Below, one piece after another: positions 9,336-18,428 of a stretch of 64,000 nt of DNA; position 1 is the stretch's first letter; each line of letters starts with the position of its first letter. Where the stretch lies: contig NZ_SKCG01000001.1 of NCBI RefSeq assembly GCF_005434915.1, positions 62,001-126,000 on the forward strand, read 5' to 3'. A program made the position numbers and the translations under genes. A model generated the notes under the pieces. The model had not been told where the DNA came from, did no database searches, and saw nothing but the letters and a program-made list of their open reading frames with translations. Origin of the DNA: Aurantiacibacter suaedae (GTDB taxonomy: Bacteria; Pseudomonadota; Alphaproteobacteria; Sphingomonadales; Sphingomonadaceae).

Positions 9336-9515
9336 ATGGCTGTCCCTAAGAGAAAAGTTTCGCCGCATCGCCGTGGCAATCGGCGCTCTCACGATTCGCT
9401 GAAGGTTGAGGCGTTCCACGAATGCAACAACTGCGGTGAGCTGAAGCGCCCGCACAACCTTTGCCCGCACTGCGGCTTTTACAACGGTCGCGAGATCGTT
9501 TCGGTCGGTCTGTAA
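9336..9515 (+). CDS. rpmF: 50S ribosomal protein L32
   Basis: A 59-residue ribosomal protein L32, reading [19 protein letters not shown] at the start. It has a zinc-ribbon pair of Cys at residues 30, 33 and 43, 46 (CNNC and CPHC). AAGGAACAGG precedes the ATG. It is followed after 32 bases by plsX, the widespread rpmF-plsX-fabH linkage that couples ribosome and phospholipid synthesis. It is too short for a long-ORF search but unmistakable. Confidence 0.97.
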   Translation: MAVPKRKVSPHRRGNRRSHDSLKVEAFHECNNCGELKRPHNLCPHCGFYNGREIVSVGL

Positions 9516-9547
9516 AAAGCCACCCACGAGAAACAGGGGTTTTCGGC

Positions 9548-10612
9548 ATGAGTCTTCCGCGTATCGCGATTGATGCGATGGGCGGGGACGAGGGCGTGCG
9601 CGTGATGATCTCAGGCGCGGCGCTTGCGCGTCGCCGTCATGAGCAGTTCAAGTTCTTGCTGGTCGGCGATGAAGCCCGCATTAGCAAGGCCTTGGAAGCG
9701 CATCCCAACATGCGCGAAGCTTCCGAAATCCTCCATTGCGAGGATGTGGTGGCGGGCGATGAAAAGCCCAGCCGCGCACTGCGTCGCGCCAAGACCACCT
9801 CGATGGGCCTTGCCATTCAGGCCGTGAAAGAGGGCAAGTGCGGCGCGGCCGTCAGCGGCGGCAACACCGGCGCGCTGATGGCGATGAGCAAGCTCGCGCT
9901 GCGCACCATGCCCGGTATCGACCGGCCTGCGCTCGCGGCTCTGATGCCGACGCTCGAAGAGCACGATGTGATCATGCTCGATCTCGGCGCCAACACCGAG
10001 TGCGATGCGCGCAATCTCGTGCAATTCGCGGTGATGGGCGCGGCCTATTCGCGCATCGTCTGCGGCAATGAAGCCCCGCGCGTGCGCCTGCTCAACATCG
10101 GCACCGAAGACACCAAGGGCACCGACAAGCTGCAGGATGCCAGCCAGTTCTTGCGCGATGCAAGCGGGCTGGCCATGCGTTTCGAAGGCTATGTCGAGGC
10201 TGACAAGATCAACCGCGGCGATGTCGATGTGGTCGTGACCGACGGTTTCTCGGGCAATATTGCCCTGAAAGCGATCGAGGGCTCGGCCCGGTTCGTCACC
10301 GACTTGTTAAAGACAGCCTTCCGCTCGTCGATTCGCTCGAAGATCGGCTTCCTGATTTCGCGCCCGGCGACCGAGTTGCTGCGCCATCATCTCGATCCGA
10401 ACAATCACAATGGCGGCGTTTTTCTTGGCCTTAACGGCGTTATCGTAAAGTCGCACGGCAGCGCCAATGCGCAGGGCGTCGCTCATGCCGTGGCCGTGGC
10501 CGCACGCCTTCTCGAGGATGACCTGACCACGCGCATTGCGGCCGATCTCTCCGCGCTCGACGATGGCGCATTGAAGGCCAGTGGCAACGTGGCAGCGCAG
10601 GGGCAGCAATGA
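9548..10612 (+). CDS. plsX: Phosphate acyltransferase PlsX
   Basis: Converts acyl-ACP and phosphate to acyl-phosphate, the donor for PlsY in glycerophospholipid synthesis; a peripheral membrane enzyme. The 354-residue product begins [16 protein letters not shown], the typical PlsX opening. It contains [39 protein letters not shown] and a C-terminal GVNG-like [17 protein letters not shown]. An upstream in-frame start at 9461 would overlap rpmF and is rejected. The stop overlaps the fabH start by 4 bases (ATGA), giving translational coupling. Confidence 0.96.
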   Translation: MSLPRIAIDAMGGDEGVRVMISGAALARRRHEQFKFLLVGDEARISKALEAHPNMREASEILHCEDVVAGDEKPSRALRRAKTTSMGLAIQAVKEGKCGAAVSGGNTGALMAMSKLALRTMPGIDRPALAALMPTLEEHDVIMLDLGANTECDARNLVQFAVMGAAYSRIVCGNEAPRVRLLNIGTEDTKGTDKLQDASQFLRDASGLAMRFEGYVEADKINRGDVDVVVTDGFSGNIALKAIEGSARFVTDLLKTAFRSSIRSKIGFLISRPATELLRHHLDPNNHNGGVFLGLNGVIVKSHGSANAQGVAHAVAVAARLLEDDLTTRIAADLSALDDGALKASGNVAAQGQQ

Positions 10613-11574
10613 TCCGCTCGGTTCTTATCGGCACGGGCTCGGCCCTGCCAGCACGGTGCGTCCCCAACGATGAGCTGGCCGACAAGGTCGACACCAGCGA
10701 CGAATGGATTCGCGAACGCACAGGCATCCAGCAACGCTATCTCGCGGGCGAAGGGGAGACGACTGCAAGTCTTGCCACCGCTGCCGCGCGCACGGCGTTG
10801 GAAGACGCGGGAGTCGGCATCGACGGGATCGACCTTATCGTGCTCGCCACCTGCACGCCCGATCAGACCTTTCCGGCCACGGCCACCAAGGTGCAGCACG
10901 CGCTGGGCGGGGCAGGCTTTCCGGCTTTCGATGTCGCGGCGGTCTGTTCCGGGTTCCTCTATGCGATGAGCACTGCCGATGCGATGCTGCGCAGCGGTAT
11001 GGCGCGCCGGGCCGTGGTGATCGGCGCGGAAACCATGAGCCGCGTGCTTGATTGGGAAGACCGCACGACCTGCGTGCTGTTCGGCGATGGCGCCGGCGCG
11101 TTCGTGCTGGAAGCGCGCGATGTGGCCGAGGAAGGCCCCGGTGTTCTCGCCAGCCGCCTCCATGCCGATGGCGCGCACAACGATCTGTTATATGTCGATG
11201 GCGGGCCCTCGACCAGCACCATGGTCGGCCACCTCAGGATGAAGGGACGCGAGGTGTTTCGCCACGCGGTGAAGAACCTGGCCGAAGTGCTCGAAGAGGT
11301 GTTGGCGGAAGCGCAGCTAGGCGCCGACGCGCTCGATTGGGTGGTGCCGCATCAGGCCAATCTGCGCATTCTCGATGCCACCGCGCGCAAGCTCGGCCTG
11401 TCGATGGAGCAGGTGGTGGTGACTGTCGATCGCCACGCGAATACCTCGGCCGCTTCGGTGCCACTGGCCTTCGATGTGGCGCGGCGTGATGGCCGAATTC
11501 AGCCGGGCCAGCTGGTTATGCTTGAAGCCATGGGCGGCGGATTTACCTGGGGCGCATCGTTACTACGCGTTTAA
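10609..11574 (+). CDS. fabH: 3-oxoacyl-ACP synthase III
   Basis: Starts type II fatty acid synthesis by condensing acetyl-CoA with malonyl-ACP. The 321-residue product has the Cys-His-Asn triad: Cys113 in [11 protein letters not shown], His in [10 protein letters not shown] (about 246) and Asn in [12 protein letters not shown] (about 276). The glycine-rich end [15 protein letters not shown] is present. It overlaps plsX by 4 bases and is followed by ihfA, the order commonly seen in alphaproteobacteria. Confidence 0.97.
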   Translation: MIRSVLIGTGSALPARCVPNDELADKVDTSDEWIRERTGIQQRYLAGEGETTASLATAAARTALEDAGVGIDGIDLIVLATCTPDQTFPATATKVQHALGGAGFPAFDVAAVCSGFLYAMSTADAMLRSGMARRAVVIGAETMSRVLDWEDRTTCVLFGDGAGAFVLEARDVAEEGPGVLASRLHADGAHNDLLYVDGGPSTSTMVGHLRMKGREVFRHAVKNLAEVLEEVLAEAQLGADALDWVVPHQANLRILDATARKLGLSMEQVVVTVDRHANTSAASVPLAFDVARRDGRIQPGQLVMLEAMGGGFTWGASLLRV

Positions 11575-11676
11575 CACGGTAGACGGGGGAAATTTCCTGC
11601 GCTTTTCCTTGCTATCGACCGATCTTTGCCCCAAGAGGCGCTCGGGGTAGTCAAACGTAGCGATAGGAATGGGCGC

Positions 11677-11982
11677 ATGGTCAATATGCGATCCGTCGGC
11701 ACCCTCACCAGGGCCGATCTGGCAGAAACAATCAACCACAAGATGGGCTTTTCGCGGGCTGAGAGCCTCGCGCTGGTCGAGGAGATCCTCGCCAAGATGT
11801 GCGATGCGATGGCCGATGGCGAGAACGTGAAGATCTCCGGCTTCGGCAGCTTCGTGCTGCGCGACAAGAACGAGCGTATCGGTCGCAATCCCAAGACCGG
11901 CGTCGAAGTGCCGATCACTCCGCGGCGGGTTCTGACCTTCCGTGCCAGTCAGAAGCTGAAGGACAGGATCGCTTCGAGCTGA
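11677..11982 (+). CDS. ihfA: Integration host factor subunit alpha
   Basis: A 101-residue nucleoid protein of the HU/IHF family that binds and bends DNA as a heterodimer with IhfB. The core [22 protein letters not shown] and the Pro-containing DNA-binding arm are present, as is the alpha-subunit start [30 protein letters not shown] precedes the ATG at 11677; an upstream start at 11626 lacks conservation. Its stop overlaps the merR-family start (TGATG), so the two are translationally coupled. Confidence 0.93.
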   Translation: MVNMRSVGTLTRADLAETINHKMGFSRAESLALVEEILAKMCDAMADGENVKISGFGSFVLRDKNERIGRNPKTGVEVPITPRRVLTFRASQKLKDRIASS

Positions 11983-12377
11983 TGACGGAAATGCACGGAG
12001 AAGTTTTCTTCAGCGATGGAAAGGCACCCGGTGCCATGAGAACCATCGGTGAAGTCTGCGAGGCGCTGGGTCTCAAACCCCATGTGCTGCGTTACTGGGA
12101 GCAACAGTTCCCGATGCTGAACCCGCTCAAGCGGAGCGGGGGACGCAGGCTTTACCGTGCTGAGGATATCGCGCTGGTCAGCCAGATCGACCGACTCGTC
12201 AACGCCGAGGGCTATACGCTGAAGGGTGCGCGCAGCGTGCTCGAAGGCAAGCAGCCTGCCGCCGAGGATACCACGGCCCAACACCGAGGTTCGGCGCAGG
12301 CGGCTGAAGTGGACGACGATCTGCTTGAGGGGTTGCATGCTGTGCGCGCCAAGCTCGCCCGCAGTCTCGGCAACTAA
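11982..12377 (+). CDS. MerR family regulator
   Basis: A 131-residue transcriptional regulator with an N-terminal MerR winged helix (about 19-87). The key segments are MRTIGEVCEALGLKPHVLRY, WEQQFPMLNPLKRSGGRRLY and the dimer helix start VSQIDRLVNAEGYTLKGA. There is no metal- or drug-binding Cys cluster, so the ligand is unknown. It is the conserved partner gene of ihfA in alphaproteobacteria and here starts within the ihfA stop codon. Confidence 0.92.
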   Translation: MTEMHGEVFFSDGKAPGAMRTIGEVCEALGLKPHVLRYWEQQFPMLNPLKRSGGRRLYRAEDIALVSQIDRLVNAEGYTLKGARSVLEGKQPAAEDTTAQHRGSAQAAEVDDDLLEGLHAVRAKLARSLGN

Positions 12378-12414
12378 GCCTTCAACGATTGGTCTTCACC
12401 GCAGCACGGGCCAG

Positions 12415-12957
12415 TCAGCCTACGCCGACTGGCCCCAGCTCGGGATCGAGATCGCGTGGCCGTGCGAAATGCACGATACGGCCGCAGTTCGGCGCGCAAT
12501 CGGCCCATTTGTCGATGGCGAGATCGAGCACGGCAAAGCCTGCGGTGGGAAACTTCTCCAGCACTTCGCCGAACAGCGCGTTCTCGTTGGTGGCACCGGC
12601 CAGATCCAGTGCGAGTTCCTGCATGCCCGGATTATGCCCGGCCAGCATGACCGCTGAGGGATCGCCCGCGATCGCGGTGAGCATCGCCATCAGCGTGGTG
12701 CTGTCTGCCAGATAGGCGGCATCGACATAGTCGACCGGCACTTTCAGCGCGCTCGATTCGAGCGTGAGCTTGATGCGCTTGGCGGGGCTCGCCAGCACCC
12801 GGTCCCACTTCGCGCCGTATTCGGCGATATGGCGGCCCATCAATGCCGCGCCGCGCTGCCCGCGCGCATTCAACCCGCGGTCGAAATCGCGCAGGCTCAT
12901 ATCGTCCCAATCGGACTTGGCATGGCGGAACAGGCCCAGCCGCTTCACCTTGGCCAC
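12415..12957 (-). CDS. SixA-like histidine phosphatase
   Basis: A 180-residue histidine phosphatase superfamily protein. The catalytic start LFRHAKSDWDD holds the RHxK signature of SixA-type enzymes, and the second His is in MLAGHNPGMQEL. Such proteins remove phosphate from phosphohistidine or small phospho-compounds; the target here is unknown. Its start overlaps by 13 bases the end of the upstream helicase gene, so both are probably co-transcribed. Confidence 0.88.
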   Translation of the reverse strand: MAKVKRLGLFRHAKSDWDDMSLRDFDRGLNARGQRGAALMGRHIAEYGAKWDRVLASPAKRIKLTLESSALKVPVDYVDAAYLADSTTLMAMLTAIAGDPSAVMLAGHNPGMQELALDLAGATNENALFGEVLEKFPTAGFAVLDLAIDKWADCAPNCGRIVHFARPRDLDPELGPVGVG

Positions 12958-15692
12958 TCTCCTTGCTCTGCCGCTGGTTGCGGCAAGGTTGCATCGGGCG
13001 ACAAAAGACCCTCTCCGAGCCGTTGTAAAGCATCATCGAGTGTCAGCCGCGTGACCGGAACGTCTGGCGGAAAGGCTGTCAGCAGGCGCGAGGGAAAGGC
13101 GGGAGAAAGCACGACAAAGTGGCCGTGGTCGTCCCGGGTGCGGATCAGCCGCCCAAAGGCCTGGGCGAGGCGGGCACGGATCACGCGGTCGTCATAGGCG
13201 CTGCCGCCGCCTGCCGCACGGCGCGCGCGGTGCAGGATACTAGGCTTGGGCCAGGGCACCTGCTCCATCACCACGCAGCGCAGCGATTGCCCGGGCACAT
13301 CGACCCCGTCGCGCAGGGCATCGGTGCCGAGCAAGGAGGCGTGCGGATCGTCGCGAAAGATATCGACCAGCGTGCCGGTGTCGATCGGATCGACGTGCTG
13401 GGCATAGAGCGGCAGACCTGCGCGCGCGAGCCGGTCGGCGATGCGGCCGTGGACGCTCCGCAGGCGGCGAATCGCGGTGAACAGGCCGAGCACGCCGCCG
13501 CCCGTCGTCTCAATGATCCGCGCATAGGCCCCGGCGAGTGCGGCAAGATCGCCCTTGGGCACGTCGGTGACGATCAGGATTTCGGCCCGCGATGCATAGT
13601 CGAACGGGCTGGTGGCGGCGATCTGTTCGGGCGCGAGGCCGAGGTGGGTCGCGCCAGAGCGGGCCACGGCTTCGTCCCAGTCCGGCCCTTCGGCACCGCG
13701 GTCGCACAACGTAGCGCTGGTCAGCATCACCCCGTGCGCGCCTTCGAGAACGGTTTGCGCGAAGGGCTGCATCGGGTCGAGGAAGTGGCGGTAGAGACCG
13801 ACATCGTATTCGCGCGCATCGCCGCGCGCCACGGCGAGCCAGTCGACGAACTGCGGGTCGGTCGGACCGCCTAGCCGTTCGAGCATGGCTTGCCACGATG
13901 CCAGCGTGTCGATCCGCCATACCAGCGAATGGCGGGCACCCTCAATCCGCGCGCGGCCTTGTCCGTCGAGCCAGTCCGGCCCTTCCTCCAGCAGCGCCTC
14001 CAGCCGGATGCCGAGCTTTATTAGAGGCTGACGGATAGCGGCGAGGGCTGCGGCACCTTCCTGCGCAAGCTCCACCAGTGGCCCATCGAGTTGCGCTGCC
14101 TCGGTCTCGATCCCGTAGCCTGCTTCCTGTCCGCCGCTTTCGTCGCGGGCATAGGTCGTGGCGCGGATCGCGCCGAGCAGGGTTTCGATGGGGCCGGAGG
14201 GCGCGTTTTCGGCGAGCCGGTCAAGCCAGCCTGAGCTGGGGAGGGCTTCGGCGGCGTGGCGCGCGGCCTCCACCGCGTCTCCGGCCTCGTCGTCATAGCT
14301 CGCGACATCGGCGAGCCTTGCGGACAGCCCGCGCCGCCTGCCTTTGGAGCCGCGTTCAGGGCCGATGATCCAGCGCCGCAGCTCGATCGCCTCCATCCCG
14401 CTGAGCGCGGCGGAGTAGGTCGAATCGGCGGCGTCGAACACGTGGTGGCCCTCGTCGAACACGATCCGCGTGGGACGCTGCGCCGTATCGCGCCCGCGTG
14501 CGGCGTTGATCATCACCAAAGCGTGGTTGGCGATCACCAGATCGGCCTGCGCCGAGGCCCGCGCGGCGCGTTCGATGAAGCACTTCCGGAAGTGCGGGCA
14601 TCCGGCATAGATGCACTCGCCACGCTGGTCGGTGAGCGAGCGGATCGCGCGCTGGCGGAACAGCGTGCCGAGCCAGCCGGGCAGGTCGCCGCCGATCATG
14701 TCGCCATCCTGGCTATAGGCGGCCCAGCGCGCCACCAGCTGCGCCAGGATCGCGGGGCGGCCCGAGAACCCGCCTTGCAAGGCATCTTCGAGATTGAGCA
14801 GGCACAGGTAGTTCTCGCGGCCCTTTCGCACCACCACCGGCTGGCTGCCATCGGGCCGTCGTTCGGGCCAGGCGCGGCGGCTCTCCTCGCGCAGCTGGCG
14901 CTGAAGATTTTTCGTGTAGGTCGAAACCCAGACCGTGCCGTGCGCTGTTTCGGACCACAGCGAGGCTGGGGCGAGATAGCCCAGCGTCTTGCCGATGCCG
15001 GTGCCCGCCTGCGCCAACAGCAGGTGTGGCTGACCGCGTGCGGGGCGGGGGGCGAACACATGCGCGGACTTGCGCGAATAGAGCCGCTGCCCTTCGCGCC
15101 GTTCGGCCTGATTTCCGGTCAGTGCTTCGAGTCGGGTCTCGACCGCATCCTCCGCCAGCGTAACCTGCGCCGGTTGCGGGCGTTCAGCGGCTTCTTCCCA
15201 TTCGGGCAGGCGAGCGAACAGCCAGCGTTCGGCGCGTTCCGGCTTGGCCACGTGCGGGGCGAGCACCGGCGCCCAGGTCCAGCGCAGCCGCGCCAACGAT
15301 TGCAGAACGCTCCACGCGCCTTCGCGCTCGGGCCATTCGGGCGCTTCGCAGCGGGCGAGCAAGTGCGAGGCCGCGCGCTGGAGGAATTCGGGCACATCGG
15401 CATCGCTCGCCGGTTCGTTCAGCTCCAGCGCATGGGCCAGCCCGCGCGGCGTGGGCACGCAAAAGCGGGCCGGGTGGACGAAGGCGAACAGTTCCAGCAG
15501 GTCCAGCCCGGAAAGATCGGGGTAGCCCAGCCGCGTTGCCACCAGCGGCGCGTTGAGCACGAGGTTGGGCGTATCGGCTGCCGCCATCACCGCCTGGCCG
15601 CGCCCGATCTGCGCGGTGTCGCCGCTGGCACCGCGCTGCCAGCAGCCGGAGTGGCTGGCGTGCAGCGCGGGAAGGGGGAGGGGTTCGGCCAT
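12945..15692 (-). CDS. DinG/Rad3-like ATP-dependent DNA helicase
   Basis: A 915-residue superfamily 2 helicase of the DinG/XPD type. Motifs: Walker A LAQAGTGIGKTLGYL (about 232), DEGH box VFDEGHHVFD (about 415) and motif VI AQFGRLIR-like QAFGRLIRTRDD (about 865). Iron-sulfur-type cysteines are visible in CIYAGCPHFRKC plus an earlier YLCLL Cys, suggesting the 4Fe-4S cluster of this family. Predicted role: 5'-3' unwinding in replication or repair of structured DNA. The N-terminal 200 residues are unlike E. coli DinG and typical of alphaproteobacterial versions. It overlaps the SixA-like gene downstream. A 1000-residue antisense frame here is not a gene. Confidence 0.92.
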   Translation of the reverse strand: MAEPLPLPALHASHSGCWQRGASGDTAQIGRGQAVMAAADTPNLVLNAPLVATRLGYPDLSGLDLLELFAFVHPARFCVPTPRGLAHALELNEPASDADVPEFLQRAASHLLARCEAPEWPEREGAWSVLQSLARLRWTWAPVLAPHVAKPERAERWLFARLPEWEEAAERPQPAQVTLAEDAVETRLEALTGNQAERREGQRLYSRKSAHVFAPRPARGQPHLLLAQAGTGIGKTLGYLAPASLWSETAHGTVWVSTYTKNLQRQLREESRRAWPERRPDGSQPVVVRKGRENYLCLLNLEDALQGGFSGRPAILAQLVARWAAYSQDGDMIGGDLPGWLGTLFRQRAIRSLTDQRGECIYAGCPHFRKCFIERAARASAQADLVIANHALVMINAARGRDTAQRPTRIVFDEGHHVFDAADSTYSAALSGMEAIELRRWIIGPERGSKGRRRGLSARLADVASYDDEAGDAVEAARHAAEALPSSGWLDRLAENAPSGPIETLLGAIRATTYARDESGGQEAGYGIETEAAQLDGPLVELAQEGAAALAAIRQPLIKLGIRLEALLEEGPDWLDGQGRARIEGARHSLVWRIDTLASWQAMLERLGGPTDPQFVDWLAVARGDAREYDVGLYRHFLDPMQPFAQTVLEGAHGVMLTSATLCDRGAEGPDWDEAVARSGATHLGLAPEQIAATSPFDYASRAEILIVTDVPKGDLAALAGAYARIIETTGGGVLGLFTAIRRLRSVHGRIADRLARAGLPLYAQHVDPIDTGTLVDIFRDDPHASLLGTDALRDGVDVPGQSLRCVVMEQVPWPKPSILHRARRAAGGGSAYDDRVIRARLAQAFGRLIRTRDDHGHFVVLSPAFPSRLLTAFPPDVPVTRLTLDDALQRLGEGLLSPDATLPQPAAEQGEWPR

Positions 15693-15749
15693 CAGCGAAA
15701 CCCTAGAGGCAAATGGAACGAAAGGAAAACGCCTGCCGCCTTCTTTTCG

Positions 15750-17276
15750 TCAGCTCTTGCGCGGTTCGCAGGTCCAGCTCACCCGATTGTTGGGATCGCC
15801 TTCGCCCTTGTAGTGCGCGACATTGGGCCATGCGCAATGCGGTCGGGTCAGCGAACGGTCGTCCTTCGTCCCGATCAGGCGGTCGGGCGCGATGGCGCCA
15901 CCGGCCCAGTCGTCCATGGCGCCAAGGTAGTCGACAAGATCCGCACCCGGCCCGCCGCGGCAATGGGCAACGCCGGGCAGCAGGAAGTAGCGGAACTGCT
16001 CGCTCGCCTGCGGATTCGCGTCGACCACCTGCCGCGCATAGTCGGTCGAGCCGATAGGGCTGGGGCCGGGATCGCTTTCGCCATGGTACATCATCAGCTT
16101 GCCGCCGCGTTCGAAGAAGGCCGACAGATCGGGGCTCTTTGCCTCATACATCTCGGCAAATGGGCTGGCGCGTACTGCGAGATAGCTGCTGTTGTCGAAG
16201 CTCGCGAGCGTAGGCCTTTCGCCGGGCTCGAAGAACAGCGGGAACAGGTTGCCAAGGCCCCCGCCGCCGGTGGGATCCTTGCCGGAGCCATCGGTAGCCA
16301 TGAACAGCGACCAGCCTGCTTCGCCGCCGCGGCTCATCGGAAACATCGACCAGCTGTCGTCCGATGCGCGCTGGCCCGAATAGGTCTGCTTGAGAGCAGC
16401 CACCTGCGTTCCCGAGAGGCAGCTGTCATCTTTCTCGCCCGTGCATTGCAGCTTCGCCGGATCGAAAGCGCAGGCGCGCGGATCGTTGATCAGCCCGTCT
16501 TCCAGCCCGTCGTCGCCATCGCAGGCGGCGAGGGCCGAATCCTGCACCAGTTGCAGTTCGGCCGGAGTGAACCCGGCGGCGCTATCATCTGTCGCGAAGG
16601 TCTGATTGCGGAACACGGCGCTGGTCTGCACCTGCAAGGTATAGACCGGGGCACCAGCGATGATCGCGTCGTAATCTTCAGGATAACGCTGCGCTTCCAT
16701 CAGCGCCATGCGCCCGCCGGTCGAGCAGCCGTTGAAATAGGCGCTCTCGTGTTCGGTGCCATAGAGGCTGGCGGCGACCTGCTTGCCCGCCACGGTCATT
16801 TCATGAACGGCGCGGTGGCTGAAGTCTTCCGCCGCAACCGGATTTTCGGCCACCCAGCTGTTGGCCCAGACATCCGTGCCCGGTTGGCCGCCATCGGTCT
16901 GCATGGTGGCGAAGTTCTTGGCGAGGCCCTCAGCAGCCGCCTCGATGGTGACGTTTCCAGCCCAGCCGCCACCGCCGAGGCCGAGCAGCTTTCCGTTCCA
17001 TTCGGCAGGCAAGCGATAGACCACGCCGATGGCCGAGCCATCAAGCGGCGAGAGAGTCGCGCTGATTTCGCAGTAAGCGGGCAGGCTTTCCTCGGTCTCG
17101 ACCCAGCTTGCGCTGCCTTCGCCGGTGCCGAGTGTGGAGACATCGAAAGCGTTGCAGGCATCGGCACTGGTGGCGATCAGGCCCGGCGCTTCCGCTTTGG
17201 GGCTGGCTTGCGAGCAGGCCGTGAGCGCGAGCGTGGCAAGGCTGATCGATGCGGCTAGTACTTTGATGCGGTTCAC
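15750..17276 (-). CDS. Tannase/feruloyl esterase family lipoprotein
   Basis: A 508-residue secreted alpha/beta hydrolase with a lipoprotein signal (LALTACSQ, lipidated Cys near residue 21). The family hallmark CS-D-HC arrangement is visible: nucleophile in NGCSTGGRMALMEAQ, Asp in YHGESDPGPSP and Cys-His partner in GVAHCRGGPGADL. The glycine-rich oxyanion segment GLGGGGWAGN is present. The family hydrolyses esters of phenolic acids such as gallate or ferulate; specificity is unknown. GTG at 17276 is chosen because GGAG lies 6 bases upstream; a GTG at 17288 would overlap that site. Confidence 0.9.
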   Translation of the reverse strand: MNRIKVLAASISLATLALTACSQASPKAEAPGLIATSADACNAFDVSTLGTGEGSASWVETEESLPAYCEISATLSPLDGSAIGVVYRLPAEWNGKLLGLGGGGWAGNVTIEAAAEGLAKNFATMQTDGGQPGTDVWANSWVAENPVAAEDFSHRAVHEMTVAGKQVAASLYGTEHESAYFNGCSTGGRMALMEAQRYPEDYDAIIAGAPVYTLQVQTSAVFRNQTFATDDSAAGFTPAELQLVQDSALAACDGDDGLEDGLINDPRACAFDPAKLQCTGEKDDSCLSGTQVAALKQTYSGQRASDDSWSMFPMSRGGEAGWSLFMATDGSGKDPTGGGGLGNLFPLFFEPGERPTLASFDNSSYLAVRASPFAEMYEAKSPDLSAFFERGGKLMMYHGESDPGPSPIGSTDYARQVVDANPQASEQFRYFLLPGVAHCRGGPGADLVDYLGAMDDWAGGAIAPDRLIGTKDDRSLTRPHCAWPNVAHYKGEGDPNNRVSWTCEPRKS

Positions 17277-17418
17277 GTCCCACTCCACCTACGGCCCCGC
17301 CGAGGCGAGGCTCTCTTCCACTCGCACCAGCCTGCCCGGGCAAGCTGGTGCGGAGTTTGGCCGGGGAATGGCACAGCTTTCGGGCGAGGCCAAGACGGCC
17401 GAGCCGATCAAATCACTT

Positions 17419-18312
17419 TCAATTGCCCTCGACCGGTTTGGCCGTCTCGTTGCCGGTGTCTTCCTGCTCCAGGCGCAGGGTTTCGGGAAACATGTTGGTG
17501 ACGATGGGGAAGGGAATGTCGATCTCGGCTTCGTCGAGCTCGCGCTTGATCGCATAGATCACGTCGCGGTGAACGAGGAAGTGGTTCTCGCGCTCGGTAT
17601 CGACCCACCAGCGGACCAGAAAATCGATCGAGCTGCCGCCGAAGGCACGGGCGAAAGCGTCCACCGGCTTCTCTTTCGAAATGCTCTCGACCGATTCGAG
17701 CGCACGCACGATGGCAGCTTCCGCATCGGGCAGGCTGCAATCATAAGAGACGCCGACCATCAGATCATACCGGCGCACGGGCTGATCGGTGTGGATCTTC
17801 ACCGCGTTCTTGAAGATCATCGAGTTGGGCAGGATGGTCAGTTCACCCGAGAACTGGCGGATATGCGTTTCGCGCAAGGTGATCTTCTCGACCGTCCCGC
17901 TCACACCTTCCGCATCGACCCAGTCGCCGATGTTCATCTTGTCGCGCAGCATGATCAGAACGCCGGCAAGGAAGTTCTCGAAGATATCCTGAAAGGCGAA
18001 ACCGATGGCGAGCGCGCCCACGCCAAGGCCGGCGATCATCCCCGCCGGGGTGAAGCCGGGAATGGCCACAGCCGCCGCGATCAGCAGGCCCAAAATCCAT
18101 ATGAACAGTTTAACCGCAGTTGCCGTAAGGCGCTTGAGATCGGTGCGCACATGGGTGTGGCCAACAATGCGGTCAGCGATACGCACTGCGAACTTGGCGA
18201 CCAGCCAGGTCAGGAAAAGGACAACGAGGGAGAGGGCGAGATTGGGGAGGATGGCGATAAATCCCATCCACATGGCTTCGATCTGATCCGTAATCGTCTT
18301 GACGTAATTCAA
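17419..18312 (-). CDS. Small-conductance mechanosensitive channel (MscS family)
   Basis: An inner-membrane channel of about 297 residues that opens under osmotic downshock. Three N-terminal hydrophobic segments end in the pore helix region, with ATAVKLFIWILG and the Gly/Ala-rich AGLGVGALAIGFAFQDIFEN. A beta domain follows (GDWVDAEGVSGTVEKITLRE, LPNSMIFKNAVKI), then a C-terminal alpha/beta domain. TTG at 18312 has AGAGGGG 6 bases upstream and is preferred over an ATG at 18351. It is divergent from lysS, with about 115 bases between them. Confidence 0.92.
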   Translation of the reverse strand: MNYVKTITDQIEAMWMGFIAILPNLALSLVVLFLTWLVAKFAVRIADRIVGHTHVRTDLKRLTATAVKLFIWILGLLIAAAVAIPGFTPAGMIAGLGVGALAIGFAFQDIFENFLAGVLIMLRDKMNIGDWVDAEGVSGTVEKITLRETHIRQFSGELTILPNSMIFKNAVKIHTDQPVRRYDLMVGVSYDCSLPDAEAAIVRALESVESISKEKPVDAFARAFGGSSIDFLVRWWVDTERENHFLVHRDVIYAIKRELDEAEIDIPFPIVTNMFPETLRLEQEDTGNETAKPVEGN

Positions 18313-18428
18313 TTGTCGCCCCTCTGTCTGACAGCAAATTCGCTTTCCCAACGAGGCGAACAGCGCCGAGTTCCGAAATGGCCTTCGCGCTTGCGAAAGC
18401 GCCCGTAATCCGCAAAGGGCCTAGGCCT

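Noticed and set aside
14256..17258. A 1000-codon open frame on the plus strand opposite the helicase and the tannase-family gene
   Set aside because: Both minus-strand genes have full sets of family motifs. The antisense frame is rich in Arg, Ala, Gly and His with no domain, and crosses the boundary between two unrelated genes, typical of high-GC mirror frames.
17125..18408. A 427-codon plus-strand frame over the tannase-family start and the MscS gene
   Set aside because: It spans two unrelated minus-strand genes and their gap, and its product has no family features.
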